From positions 10,068,501-10,132,500 of the forward strand of contig CM027377.1 of NCBI GenBank assembly GCA_015680905.1: a stretch of 64,000 nucleotides of DNA, in the 5' to 3' direction. Below are positions 33,968 to 47,121 of this stretch, one piece after another. The position numbers were made by a program, and so were the translations under genes. Below the pieces are notes generated by a model that searched no databases, had not been told where the DNA came from, and was given only the letters and a program-made list of their open reading frames with translations. How positions within the stretch are numbered: the stretch's first letter is position 1; every line of letters starts with the position of its first letter. Source of the DNA: Coptis chinensis (lineage: Eukaryota; Streptophyta; Magnoliopsida; Ranunculales; Ranunculaceae).

Positions 33968-36900
33968 TTAAACCACCTTTCGTAATGTAGAACCCTTTTT
34001 CTCTACGGACAAGTTTGCAACTTCATGGATATCACCATTGAAATGGTCTCTGAGGAACTCTACAGCCATGAAAGTAAGAGCAGAGGCTGGAATATACCAT
34101 ATGATCCTGGGTACACTACCTCTAAACAAACCCTTTGCACCTTCCACCATCCAGATCCTCGTAATCGCATTCAACCAACCGTTGTACCTAAGAAGAGATA
34201 ACAGAATTAGAGAACATTCCATTGGATGATTCATAAGAAACAAATATAAATAAATAAACCAAAAATTGAAGACATAGAGCAGAAAAAGGTAGAGTTTACC
34301 TTATTCACATAGTACTGCAAATTCATTTCTAATGTATAAGTTGTATAACTGTTTTACATCCTACCTCACTCCATATTTTTTTTCCTTATAAATTTCTAGC
34401 TTCAGAAAGAAACAGGCATGTTGTGTCTTTTGAGCCTAAATGGAACACCACTCACCACTATTGAACATGAGTCTCAACAGAAAACGAGAAGATCGAGCAG
34501 CATGGCGAAAAAAGTAGTTAAATTATCCAGAGTAGCTAGACAGCGGAGCTTTTAGGTTCGATACTATATTATGATATTATCAAAGTATAATTCTATATAT
34601 TTCGTTGAGTTATATGTACCTTAGAGTTGGTCCTTGTACTTGGAGTCTTGTTTTGATTACATCCAAGGGGGTAGTGAGATATGCACTAAAGCCTGTGTGA
34701 ATCAGTACCACAATGAAGTATTGTTCAATACAAGAAGTACTAGTAAATGCTGAGGCATGTAGTAAAGCCTTCAAAATGTAAATATCCGTTTTCATGTGCC
34801 AAGAGCAAAACTTACCGCCAGCTAATCCCCCTAAGAGCAATCCCTCAAGAGAACTATTAACATGGGAATCATTAAGAGGCAACCATTTCCTTTTCCCCAT
34901 TGGTCAGGTCTTTTAGTGCTTCATAGAAGGTAACCTGGAGATCCAAACAATAATTTCAGCTCTCAACACAGAGTAAGAACCCAAAATTTCTGTTAAAAGA
35001 AGAGGAACTTCAAGGAAGAGTAATGATTTTGGTGTTACAGATAGGAGGAAGTTTGTCCCTTTATTTAAAATGGGAGCCATTATGTGAAGACATTTCAGAC
35101 CCTGCTTGGTATATATGGCAACAGATTCAACACAAAAATGGTCTGATGTATTAAATCATTGTAAATTCTTTTTGCTTTACCCAAGCATGACCGTCAATGT
35201 CAATAGCCAGACACCTACTTTCAATCCACCAGGTTTAGAAAAGAAATTTACTGCATTATATTCACTAAACATGTATTTAAACTTCTGGATGGAGGTTGTA
35301 TGATCTCACTTACTTCATGTCTTCATTACTTAGATGAATTTCAAATTTGAAAAAATGAAAAATTACTAGGTTTATCTGGAGTCCACTTAGCATCTATCTG
35401 CCTTCAAGAGAAATAAAAAGGTTTCCATTAAACATACATACCATTAGCCCAGCAAATGGAACGTCCCTTGCAAGTGTAGACCAGTATCTGCGAAAGCAAT
35501 CATAATTCCAGTATTAGTGTCCACCCATATGTAGGCATGTGGTTCACCATTCTATTAACAAATTGTTGCTTTCCTAGAGTTCATGTACATCAACATACTT
35601 TATACTAAAGCTAGCCAGCTAGAAATTTCTGCTTAGAAAATTGGCAAAGTAAGGTTTTGAAACTAAATCCAAAATGAATGCGGCTGTCCAAAACAATGGA
35701 AAATGGAAAACATAAAATTGTCAAGCAGCAATCACTATTACATACAATAGAGGAAGAAGAGGATAGTATGAACATTGTCCGGACCATTTTATGATAACCC
35801 AATGTCCAGGACCCAGGACATCAGTCTAAGACCTCCAAGTGGAATAGAACATTCACCAACAATCAGAAGGTAATCACAACTTATTTTAGTGGAGTTGCCC
35901 AGTTGAGCATTTTGAGATTAGATGGGACCGTCTTAGGACCCAGGACATCAGTCTAAGACCTCGTGGAATAGAACATTCACCAACAATCAGAAGGTAATCA
36001 CAACTTATTTTAGTGGAGTTGCCCAATTGAGCATTTTGAGGTTAGATGGGACCGTCTTTTGTTTTAAGACATAGGATGATTTGATGTACTTTCAAAGTTT
36101 GGTATATCTTTATCAATTTTTTACTAAGTTACACGGACACGCCATATTTTGAAAATAATCCCTGTTGGATACGTATCCACGTGTCCGTATTGGACACATA
36201 ATTGTATGTGATATACCTAAATTTTTGAAAATTCATGTGTCCGACTCTTCATATCCATGTCAAATACAGACACACCTGTCCGTGTCAATGTAACTTAAAT
36301 TTTTTACCTTTTAAAGTGTAAGCTTTCATGGTTTACTTTGCTTCTCTTATTGTCTTCTGATCAAGCCCCCCCCCCCCCAAAAAAAATTTGCAAAAAACGG
36401 CGTCCAGCAATGGATGGCAAAGCCTTAAAACTTACCCTGCATATAATCCTCTGAGACCCTGTTCTCTAAAAATTGAACCACCAGCCTGAAACATCCCTGT
36501 ATAGTAAGCATACATTTGACTCCCAGATTTCTGACAAACAGTTCCTTTCACGGCAGAAGAACTCCAAGAGCTTTTGGTGCCCTGAACCTGCATTCGTTGC
36601 TTCATCACTTCACACGGCACATATATGAAAGATCCAAGTGTATCGCCTGGGACAAAGAAGAATATTATGAGACTTTGAAAAATGCTTACTTTTAATTGGT
36701 CATGGAGAAAATGGTGAACTTATGAGGAGAAAAAATAACAACTACCATGCCTCTCTTTTCCGAAATTCGCAAATAACAGTATAGACAAAGAATTTATTGG
36801 CACCTATATTGAGTTAGAGAAGTTAAGTGCTGATGAGAACTTAAGCAGTGGGTTATTGTATGAACTGCTTACCCACTCCTCCAGCAATGAAGTGTGCCCA

Positions 36901-39900
36901 ATGACCACTGCGATCTGGATGCGACTCCTCGATCCACTTCTTAGTAGACTTAATGACACCAAAGTAAATTGCTCCAGTTGCAAGTGACCCGGTTATGCCA
37001 GGAGTTACTCCTCTATAGAAACCTACAATACAAAACAAGATAAATACCACAAAGAGGTAAAAGATGAACATCTCAACTTTTACATCACTCAAAGAATTTA
37101 CAAGGATAAAGATAACTAACTAAACATGACGCGGTAGAGCATATTTTGTATTTGCAGAAAATGTAAGTAGTACAAAGTTTACAAATATGACATTTTCAAC
37201 ATTGAGCGCAATTTTTTCAAACAACAAAAAGTTATATCTTCTTTTCCCAGAGCCAAAAAGTTGTAGTTTGGATACTAAGAAAAAGATTTTGCATCCTTAT
37301 CTGAAAAAAAAGAAAAAGAAAAAGATTTTGCATCTACTGTTGATCAAATTGACAAATATTTGGCATATAGACTTTAGGGCTTAGCAAGGGCATAACTTAA
37401 AGACACATACACATGGTACTTAGCAGATTCTTTCAACATTAAGAGATTGACATGGAGTAAAATAGGGAAAAGTTTTTTGTAAATAGAAGGAAAACAATTT
37501 TTTTTCTTCTAAATTCTTATGAGAGAGAGACAGTCAACAAGGGAAAGAGGTATGAAAAGTACTTTTTCTAAAAGGGTTAATCAAACCCATCATACAAGGG
37601 GAACACTTAACAATATTTAGAATATTTAGAAGCAGAAGAATTTTAATCTTCTGCCAAAAAGGCACCTTGACTTGAAATTTCACAAAACATCGTAACAGGA
37701 AGATCAGACAATAGAGGTAGTTGTTAAGGTCCTCTCCAGTACTCTACACATTGATTTTCATCTCATATATAAGAAGTGTTTAGCTTGTTTGAAAATACTG
37801 CTATAAACACAAAGAAAAATAGTATCATTTTGAATTTAATTATATTCTAGTTTTCCTACAAACTACACAGTCTCTTCGCATTATAATCTAGAAAAACAAC
37901 ATATCTAGTCTCCCCAAAGAAACATGTCATATCTCCACTTCAACACAGACAAATCCCATAATAATCTTAGGGGGTGTTTGGATCCTATTTATTTATTGGC
38001 AAAAAGTGTTTATTAGTGAAAAAACATTTTTTGAAAAAATAAATGTGTTTGGTTTCTATTTTAAAAAAAAAATAGTTTTTCATCCAAAAAACATTTTTTG
38101 GTCCCAAAAACTTGTTTTATGATAATTAGGTAAAACTTGTTTTTTAAGTTAAAAAACTAAAAATCCCAAATTCTCAATCAGTGACACCAACCTATTAATA
38201 TAATCCCTAATTCTCAATCCCAAATACTCAATCTCTTTGCTCAAAGAAATATATCAGTCAACCTTCTGGTTGAGGCGATATTCCACTTCTCAAACCATCG
38301 CCACTTAAACTTTAACTTTAAGCTTTCTTTAGTTAATTTCTTAACAAGCCCATGATCAATAATAGCCCACCTTGCTATCTGTCCATATATTCTGCTAAAA
38401 TCCTGCAATGCATACATTGTCGGTTCGGGAATGAGCCTCTCATTAGGTCTATCATCTTATTTTGATTGGTCTTTCGTGCTCTATATCAAACACATCTGAT
38501 TCTCGTGATGTTGCCTAGTCGTGGCTATGGTCTCACGCTTGGATCTATATTCTGGTAAAATCTCGCAATGCAAACATTGTCGGTTCGAATGAAGCATCTC
38601 ATTTAAATATCATTTTAATTTGATTGGTCGCCGTGTTCTATATCAAACACACCGATTTGCATGTTGCCTACACATTGCTCTCTATCACCAATATCTAAGT
38701 TTTTTGCATCACTTCCATTGGGGGTTTACTTCTTTTCAGAATCATGATGATTATGTTGACTCTGTAGCTGATTTTAACTTATAATACACGACTTCTCGTG
38801 GAGTTTTCCCCTGCCGTTGAAGCCACTTGTAATGATATCCGTCTTAATTTAGACTCTTCTCCGGCTTAATACGGGTTATGAGCTCAATGGGCAATGATGG
38901 TCTAAGGATAGAGGTTGCCATTTGGCGGTTTAGTTTCATAAAATGGAGATTATGGCTAGATTTTGGGGTTTTATGCATACGATGGACTTGTATGGATGGG
39001 TAAGTGATGAGGTGGTGTTGATACCTCTTGTGAAGGGATTGTGTTTGAATTTGGGCTGTATATAAGGTTATCGCCAGCCTCTTTGGGTTCTTCACACTTC
39101 TACAAAACAGATTCTTCACTTCTTCCACCATACCACAACCAAGGTTACGTCTTCCACTAACCAACCAAATTACGTTGAACTTCTATCTATGGAATTTCTT
39201 TGCCAAGATCTTGGATGCCTTATCTTGAACCACCAATGATAACCGGTTCGACAAAATGAAAGAGTCTTTATGTAGGCCATAATAAGTCCACTCTCTTTGG
39301 TCGGTTCTAGATGGCGAGAATGAATATGACAACTATAAAATCAGCTCTGGAAAAAGCATGGTCTCCTTTCAAGATTGAAGACATGTGTCTCTACAAAGGG
39401 AAATATATCAAATTCGAATGGAGTCTCGTGCATCCTTCACTTCCAAAAGCCCTTGGATTGTTGCCAAACATATTTTTCAGATTATTTCATGGATGGATTT
39501 CTATGAAACCAACGACTTAAACTTCTCTAAGTTTTATGTGTGGATCCAAATTTGCATAACTATCCCGATGTGTTTCTTGACAAGGAGATTATTGAGGGAA
39601 TTTGGTCGGCCCCGTTATTTTGATATGTCCGATCTCAAATTCCTAGAGTTGTATCCTAAGGCGGAAACATGACCTAATTGTGTTCGAGTTAAAGTGGTCT
39701 TTGGATGTTCATGCACCAATTCCCCACGGTTTTCTCATACCAAGTATCCATAGATGGTGTTGGTTGGATATCGTTTCTTTTTAGTATCTCCTGCTTTTGT
39801 TTTAAGTGTGGCTTCATTGGACATAATTTTGCGACTTGTAAGGTATGGCGAAGATAACCATGGGACTGATGTTCGAGTTTCTCCAGTGGACAAAGGTTTC

Positions 39901-42900
39901 AATTTTACTCTTCCAAAACTTCGCATGGTTCCAAAGCCATTTGGTAGCGAGAATGGTCTCGGATTCTCATTGATGTTTAACCACGATCTAAACAAACCTT
40001 TTCTTCCGATGATCAAAAATGTTGTCGACTCATCCAGAATTCAAAGCGCACACAAAAAGTTAAAAGCTCCTATGATCATCGATATATCGTCACCTCAATC
40101 GCCTGTGCATGAGGGTCCTAGCAATGAACACGGATGCCATATTCCACATGATCACCTACCTATTGCGGTGGAAGCAAATAACCCCGGACGGGGGTTTTAC
40201 AACTCAAATGGATTTCAATAATTTTCATCCTCTGCATGAACAATACCCTTTGGGTTTGCTCATATAAGCAACCGATCTTGACGCTAAGGGCTTCATTTCA
40301 TTGATTTGGATCGGTTACATCATCGGGGATGATTACTCTTATAAAAGACAAGAGATATCCAAGGAGGGTTGCGGACCAAGGATAAGAGGATACATGATCG
40401 GAGAATGTCAATGAACTAGTTGATAGTTTCTTTGAGGCGGTCGCGAATCAAGAAGAAAAACTCCTATTCATGATGAAGTTGAAGTAGAGGTTGAACGTCC
40501 CAACACACTTGCAAAGAGTTCTGTGGGAAAGGCAAAAAGCTTCATCGGTTAAGGGGCACGGCCGTAGCGGACCCAAAGGTTTCCATGAGTCTACTTGCTT
40601 GGAAAATCGAGGGAGTGGCCGCCGATGATGGAAGAGCTGAAAAATAAAATCGAGTTGTCGGGCCTTTTATTTAGTTTTGTTATGGAAACTAAGTGTTCTC
40701 AGAAATAAAGGTGTCGGACTTATTAAAAGGTTAGGAGATTTCGAAGTCTTTTGTAGTTCCAAGCTGCTGGTTGTTCAGGTGGGTTGTGGATCTTTTGGGA
40801 TAAATCTGTGGTGGTAGATGTGTTGATGTATGATTCTGGTTCATTCAATCAGTAAAATAGCGGTAACCGAATGGGTAAAGGAATGTTTCTTTTTGTCTTG
40901 GTCTATGGTAATTCTAAATCTTGTGTTAGGAGATTACGATTGGCTGTTCTTGCTATGTTTAAACCTAACAATAATGAATCATGGTTGCTCATGGGAGATT
41001 TTAATGAAATAACTTGTCCGAGAGGAAAAATGTGGGGAAAACCTTTAATTATCCTAAAGTGAGGTTTTTCTTGGATATGATTGATGAAAGTGTGAGCTGT
41101 TTGATTTAGGTTTTGTTGGTAGTATTTATACTTGGACAAATAAAAGAGAATGGGAGCCCCCATTATGGGAAAAAGAATTGATCGCATGATGGCAAAATGA
41201 AGCTTGGCGTTCTACTTTTTCCGGGTCAGAGTTCTTCATGAGTTGGCCACCACTTCGATCATAAGTTTCGATTTTAAAATTGCTACAAGACCCGGGTTAT
41301 GATTAGAAGGCCGTTCGGTTTGAAATAATGTGGGCGCAACATGATGGGTGTCGAACGCGGAGATAAGAGATGCCTTTCCAAGGAGTTGCAAGGTTCTCCT
41401 TCTTTGTACTATGTAAAGCTCGCAAAATTGTAAACGAGAATTTAAGATGGTGGAATAAACATGTTTTGGAGATGTTGAACATAAGTTGAATGTTCTTCAA
41501 GGGTCGAGTGAGATTCAACGTTTGATAGAGAATCCAACGCCATGAGATGATTTATTCGAGTGGAGAATGAATTGATGATGGAACATAATGATATTCCTCG
41601 TACGTAAGCAAATCATTCAGCGTAAAAGCTTGCCCTGGATTGGTTCCAATATGGAGAAACGTAAACACAAGGTTCTACCATAATATTGTAAGTTGTCGTA
41701 GACAAAGAAATCACATACACTCAATCAAAGATACTAATGGTGCCATTTTAACCGAACGGCGAGATAGATAGGGATAGGCTCGCGGCTTTTTTGAAGACCA
41801 ATGACTACTTGGACTATCTATCGTCCAGTTTTCAATGTTCCGGCCCATCACTTGAAGAATCGTAAAAAGCAAATCTGTTAAAAGGAGTTGATCATCGATG
41901 AAATTGTCATCACTCAAGCATATGAAGCCTTTTAAATCTCCGACCGGATGGATATCGGATTCTTTTTCAAAGATTTTTGAATTTGGTGGGGGATCAAGTA
42001 AGTCTGTGAACAAGAAAGTCTTTTTTCTTTTTCGGACTCTTTCTCCTGCCCAGGCTAAATCATTCGTTCATTGCTTTAATTCCAAAAATCATGAATCCTT
42101 CTCTATGAACATTTTCGCCAATCGGTTTGACAAATGTGGTCTATAAAATTATCTCTAAGATTATTGTCAATCGATTGAGACCTATCCTCCAAAGAATCAT
42201 TGGTCCTTTTCGGATCGCTTTCTTACCCAAGCGTAGTATTCATGACAATGTTTTGCTTGCAAAATGAATTTTATCATAAGATAAGAGGCCATGGGAACAA
42301 AGCGAAATATTTTGCTCACAAGATTGATATCACGGCGTGTGATGATAAAATTGAATGGAGTTTTCTCATGGGTGATGCTAGCAAAGTTCGACTTTCCCTT
42401 TGGATTGGATTAACAAGATACTATTTTGTGTTCGAATGTTTCTTATTCCTGTTACTCAATGGAGCCGCACATGGTTTTTAAACCATCTAGAGGACTTTCA
42501 TCCAGTTTACTTTATCTTTTTATTATGTTCGTGAGCTACTATCTTTGAATTTCTTGAAACCGAAAAAGCGGATTATACATGGTTGTAAATTGGGTAGATT
42601 CCATCAACCGGTTTCTCAAATGTATCGCGGATGATCTTTTAGTTACTTCCGGTGTGGTTTTTGAGGGCGGCATCATTTGAACAATCCTTTCGAGAGACTT
42701 GTAAAGTTTCAGTCGACTATCAAAGAGCCAAGTCCCAAATAATTCATCACCCCAAATTGCATCGAAGGTTTGTTTACTTTTTTCGAAAAAGTTTCATGAT
42801 GCCGTCGACTTCACCAATTTGGGAGTACCACATTTAACAAAGCAAGTAGAGCTCAAAGGTTTTCTCCTCTTTTGGAAAGATTTCAAAGGAAACCAGCGGG

Positions 42901-45515
42901 TTGGAAGCGAGTTGTTTATCTAAGGTTTGGCCGACTTACTCTAGTAAATTCAGTTTTATCTTCTCTCGCTTTACTCATATGATGTCCCAGTACAATTTTA
43001 CTGCCTTCCGGATCCCGGATCGAATGGAGATAATCCAAGATCTTTCTTATGGGGTCATACACCGCAGACAAGAAAACTGCATTTTTCCATGGAGGTAGCA
43101 TGTATGTCAAAGAATAATGGTGGATCGGGCATTAGGAACTACGATTACAAAATTATGTTTTAATCGGCAAAGAAAGGATGGGATCTGCCATCCCACATCT
43201 TTATGGGCACCGCAAATGAAAACAGGTACTTTCACAACTCCAGCTTTGATGGCGTAAGTCAAATCAAATTCATCCGTGATGTGGAAAAACATTTGTGCAA
43301 CACGAAACATTCTCAATCTTTGGCTCGGTTTGGGAAACCGGGTAATGGTACTTATTAATGCATGGGAGGAAAAAATGGATTCCATATCTTCGAGGATTTG
43401 CCCAAATTACCGGGAAACCACTTTGATCATCCTTTTAGCTTTGTTTACGACTTCATTAACATGGACACTAATACTTTGGGACCAGGAGGTTAAATGAATT
43501 TTGGCCCCAGAATATGTTGAAAGAATTGTTTCGATAATTTTAACGCCAAATGAGAAGGATACTTTGATCCGGAAATGGGAGGACCATGGAGAATACTTTG
43601 GTGAAGTCTGATATAATGGTTGCATTGATTGATTACACCAACGTATTAACTTCCGGGATAATAATAATTTTTAGGCGTTTGGAAGATGAAAGTCTCATTC
43701 AAACAAAGATTTTTCATATGGCAATGTTTGCAAGGTGTCAGTCCCAACAAATGATTTTTTGGCATCTCATCATTTTCAAGTTTATCCCGATTGCACTTTG
43801 TGTGAGTGCTTTTCCGAAACTCAAAATCATGTTTTTCTTTGAGTGTTCTTTTGCTCGAGCTATTTGGTGGGCACAAATTTTAGTGGCCCAGTTGATCGAG
43901 AGAAGTATGAATGTTGGTAGTTTTAAGGACCGCTTATTATGTTTATTGAAATATATAAGACGAGGGCAAAATGGGGAGGTAAAAGATCTTTTCTACTTTG
44001 TGGGGTTTTGTGGTTTATTTGGATCGTTGAAACAAGGTTTCAAGGTAAAGCGTCGCAAATCCGGCCTCGCTTACATCCACAGAGCATTGAAACATATACA
44101 CCGGTTAGGAAGTCATGTTAAAAAAACATAAAGAACAAATGCTTGTATATATTAAATGGTTTCCACCAAATGCGCACATGGTAAAACCGAATACGATGGG
44201 GCTTCTATTGGGAATCCGTGGATCGGCAGCGGAGGATGTATTCAATGTTTCGTTTCATTATGGGAGCTTGATTCCAATTTTTTCGCGAACCGAATGAAGC
44301 GAATTTATCAAGGGCTATATGGACTCCAAATTGTGTTAGAAGGATATCGGAAGTTGAGGTTGAAACAGATTCTCAATTGCTTTATAAAGTTTTAAAGGAT
44401 GAAATCATTGATTGTCACCGGTCGCTAACTTTCGAATTACTATTCAGATTAAGTTAGTGCTCTGCAAATTCCATGAAGTGCACTTCCAAAATCGGGAGGC
44501 AAATGGTGTTGCGGATGCAATCGCTTCGCATGCGGCTCATCAAGTAAAAAATTTTTAGATCAGCTAGGGTCAAGACGATGTACATTTTTCATCCGGACAC
44601 CTTTCGAGATCTTTCTTTCCTTCCGCTTTCTGCACGGTGTGGGTGGCATGATCCCCCAATGGTTGTAAATATGCAAGTCCTTTATGATGTATTAGGGTTA
44701 TGTAAATTACGTTTGGTATAATAAAGGTTTATTCTTAACCAAAAAAAAAAAAAAAAAAAAAAAAAGTTAAAAAACTATTTTTCTTTGAAGGAAACACTTT
44801 TGGTGCTAAAGGCAAATGAACTCCCCGGATGTTTTAGACTTTAGTGATTTATGCCACGATATGCCAAAATATATCGAGAAACATAGTGTGAAATCTGATT
44901 TCATAAAATAGCTTTTAAGAAAAGTCACAACCAAATATGTTTATTGAAAAACTGTTTTTAGAATAAATACTTTTTCATAAAAGTGTTTTTTAAGAAAAAA
45001 TAATTTTTTGAAAAAATGAGAACCAAACACCCACTTATACTCTACATATATAAAGCTAACATATATGTTTTTACTAAAGTACCAAATAAAACCATTCACC
45101 TCGTATTCCATCAGCAGCCCAAACTGTCCTAACCATCTGAGGTATGCTTTTTTGAGCCTGCGAAAAAACAAAAACAAAAACTATAACTAACTCATTCAAA
45201 TAATAATAACAACAACAATGGGCTAAGTCAAAGATTATTGTACCTGTGATGCATTAACAATGGCTTGGCTTTGAATTCTAGTCTTTATAGTGTCAATAGG
45301 GTGCATCATTCCTTCTCCAAATGCTCCAGCAGCACCTCCCCAAACAAACTCCTTCCATACTGCATTTTCAAAACCAAGCTCAGAATCAAGAATATGTTTT
45401 TGGTATTCATAAAATGTGTAGAAAAATACTTACTGAAGAAGCTGTTCTTGTTGAGATGAGAAGCAAGAAGATGAGGTTGGGTTTCATTTGAACTTGAACT
45501 TGTTGCTTCTGCCAT
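33968..45515 (-). CDS. Mitochondrial carrier family protein (At1g74240-like), nine exons, one frame break
   Basis: Six-helix inner-membrane carrier; relatives are annotated as S-adenosylmethionine-carrier-like. Exons by splice signals: 45515-45434, 45359-45244, 45157-45100, 37022-36873, 36646-36436, 35487-35442, 34934-34816, 34692-34620, 34187-33968. All nine fit GT-AG with consistent phases. The three carrier repeats show the P-x-D-T-I/V-K signature or variants: GAFGEGMMHPIDTIKTRIQS, then SFIYVPCEVMKQRMQVQG, then LTTPLDVIKTRLQVQG. Other blocks are GFYRGVTPGITGSLATGAIY, YWSTLARDVPFAGLM, FRGSVPRIIWYIPASALTF and MAVEFLRDHF. Summed exon length is 1,075 nt, not a multiple of three. The break is in exon 7, between LKDLT and GKRKWLP; alignment to the homologue favours two missing bases. 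Either the allele is dead or this is a sequence error. Intron 3 is 8.08 kb because of nested transposons. Confidence 0.85.
35814..36065. repeat. 127-bp tandem duplication in a carrier-gene intron
   Basis: A block beginning CAGGACATCAGTCTAAGACC at 35814 recurs at 35941, with about 95 percent identity through GATGGGACCGTCTT. Confidence 0.85.
36125..36297. mobile_element. 173-bp MITE with 10-bp target duplication
   Basis: Inverted ends TAAGTTACACGGACACG and, from the right, TAAGTTACATTGACACGG. Flanks AATTTTTTAC are identical on both sides (36115-36124 and 36298-36307). The duplication length suits a Mutator-type MITE. It lies in intron 5 of the carrier gene. Confidence 0.75.
37970..45034. mobile_element. 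TTA-flanked MITE (about 450 bp) split by a LINE
   Basis: The left end GGGGGTGTTTGGATCC and the reverse complement of the right end GTGGGTGTTTGGTTCTC are inverted, with TTA on each outer side (37967-37969 and 45035-45037). AT-rich TTTTTTGAAAAAATAA-like blocks occur inside both halves. The two halves (37970-38159 and about 44778-45034) were separated by the LINE insertion. It lies in intron 3 of the carrier gene. Confidence 0.75.
38160..44763 (+). mobile_element. L1-type LINE with RNase H, about 6.6 kb, decayed
   Basis: A poly-A tail (44741-44765) ends the element. A 14-bp target duplication AAGTTAAAAAACTA lies at 38146-38159 and 44764-44777. ORF1 (about 39.3-40.2 kb) shows a DUF4283-like part (WIVAKHIFQII, FSKFYVWIQI) and a CCHC knuckle (CFKCGFIGHNFATC). 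ORF2 shows an endonuclease block (WLLMGDFNEI, about 40.98 kb), reverse transcriptase (NVVYKIISKIIVNRLRPIL, AFLPKRSIHDNVLLAK at 42.13-42.27 kb; a CIADDLLV-like box near 42.62 kb), and an RNase H domain (WFPPNAHMVKPNT, SIGNP at 44.15-44.4 kb). Dozens of stops and shifts interrupt both ORFs, so it is old. The near-full length and intact duplication show a complete original insertion. Confidence 0.85.
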
Positions 45516-46000
45516 TTGTTCTTGGGGATTTTTTTTAGTTGCAGAGATTCGAGTTTACAGGATCACTCTCTCTCTCTCTTGTTTTTCAGTTTGCGCATTT
45601 TTAAGGGCTTTTTTTTTAATAATAATTTGGGGGTTTAAGCTAGAGTTTTAGCTTCTTGTTTGTCTCATTTGAGTTGCATACGTACAACCTCTCTGTAAAA
45701 AGTGTCTTTGTGTGCAACTCTCACACGTGGGCTGCCTGCTATTATTATCTCTTACTAGTACACTGCATAGTAATGGGGCATGAACGGAAAATTGGAAGGG
45801 CGTGGAGAGTGGAGAGAGAGAGAGAGGAGTTACTGACGAAGAGAAGAGATGAGGACAGACATAAACCAACCAAATGACATTTTGGCCACATTCCCCTTCG
45901 GCTAGAACGTTGGCTCTACTCAATTTCCAATTTATAAACTTTTTAGATAATAGATTATTAGACAAGAGTTATTAATTGTACAATTATGATCAGTTCTTGA
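45516..46000. promoter_or_regulatory. Spacer between carrier gene start and AGO 3' end
   Basis: Both genes are on the minus strand, so these 485 bp must hold the carrier promoter and the AGO 3' UTR. A (CT)n run (45567-45581) just before the carrier ATG looks like a leader microsatellite. A (GA)n run lies at 45813-45826. No clear TATA box was chosen. Confidence 0.4.
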
Positions 46001-46139
46001 TTAGTAGAAAAACATCACTTGTCTAACGTTTTCTTTAATATGTGGAAGAGCTTTTATTACTGCATTTCCTTGATGTTCTGCCCCACCTTCAGGGGAAGAA
46101 GTCCCACTATCTGAAGTGTCTGCTTCGATATAGTAACGG

Positions 46140-47121
46140 TAGGGGTGTCTCTTTTTGCCGAATTTCCGATTTTTCTGAAATCCGACCCGAAATTGGTTTG
46201 GCTTTGGGTGTAGTTTTCATGGGCCGATTTTCCGATTTCCGAAAATTCCGAAAAAAAATTGGATCGGATTCGGATATAACTCTAAAAACCGATCCGATCC
46301 GAAAGTTCCGATATAGAGCCGATCCGAAATTTCCGATATTATTGCCAATTTCTTCCGAAAATATGTACTTCTCTCACTATCCACTTGATTAGATCTCGAC
46401 CAGATCTCGACCGTTCATTCATTTTCTAGTTTTTTACTTTCAAAAACAAAACAAAACAAAACAAAAACATAACCTAGCCGCTACTTCCCCACTTAAATTG
46501 GACCACTCCACAATCATTACACCGTCTGCCATAACAACAATGATATGAAGAAAAAAAATGTCGTTGAGTCATACAATGACTTCCAGACCAATCCAAAAGC
46601 CAAATTTCAATAGATAGAATGTTATGTAAACCTACTTAGAGTCCAAGACTAGAATCCATTATTTATGCAGACACTTTACACTTCAATTTTCACACACCTA
46701 AAAAGATTGAAACATTACAAATACCCGGGCGCCACAGCAGAAAACGTGTTTTCATTGGTGGTGGCTGCCGGAGTTCTTTTTCATTTTTTCTTGGATCACT
46801 TGTTTGAATGAAAATGAGTTTTCTCAGTAAACAAATGCGTATTGTTGTTGGTACATTGGTGTTGTGGACATGATTTTCTCTCCCTACAATGAATATTGGC
46901 GTATGATATTCCAAAAATAATTGAAAGTAAAGAGATCTTTGAAAATTTACCAAATATTCTGAAATTTCCGAGTTATTCCGAAATTTCTGAAAGTTTTGAA
47001 ATTGGAAATATATTTTGAATCCGAAAAAAAATTGGATCGGATTTGGCTAGTATATTATGTTGGAAAAAAATTCGGAAAAATTCCGAAAGAGGTTAATCCC
47101 CCCGATCCGAAGTCACCCCTA
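46140..47121. mobile_element. Non-autonomous hAT, 982 bp, in the AGO last exon
   Basis: The ends are TAGGGGTGTC on the left and the reverse complement of the right, TAGGGGTGACTTCGG. The 8-bp target duplication AGTAACGG is at 46132-46139 and 47122-47129. Subterminal CCGATTTTCCGAAATTCC-like repeats (TTCCGA/TCGGAA) are dense at both ends. No transposase is inside. On the minus strand the insertion falls between AALRAR and YYIEAD of AGO. Confidence 0.9.

Noticed and set aside
37187-37384. Small Lys-rich ORF in the carrier intron
   Set aside because: Low-complexity A-rich sequence without family similarity or splice context.
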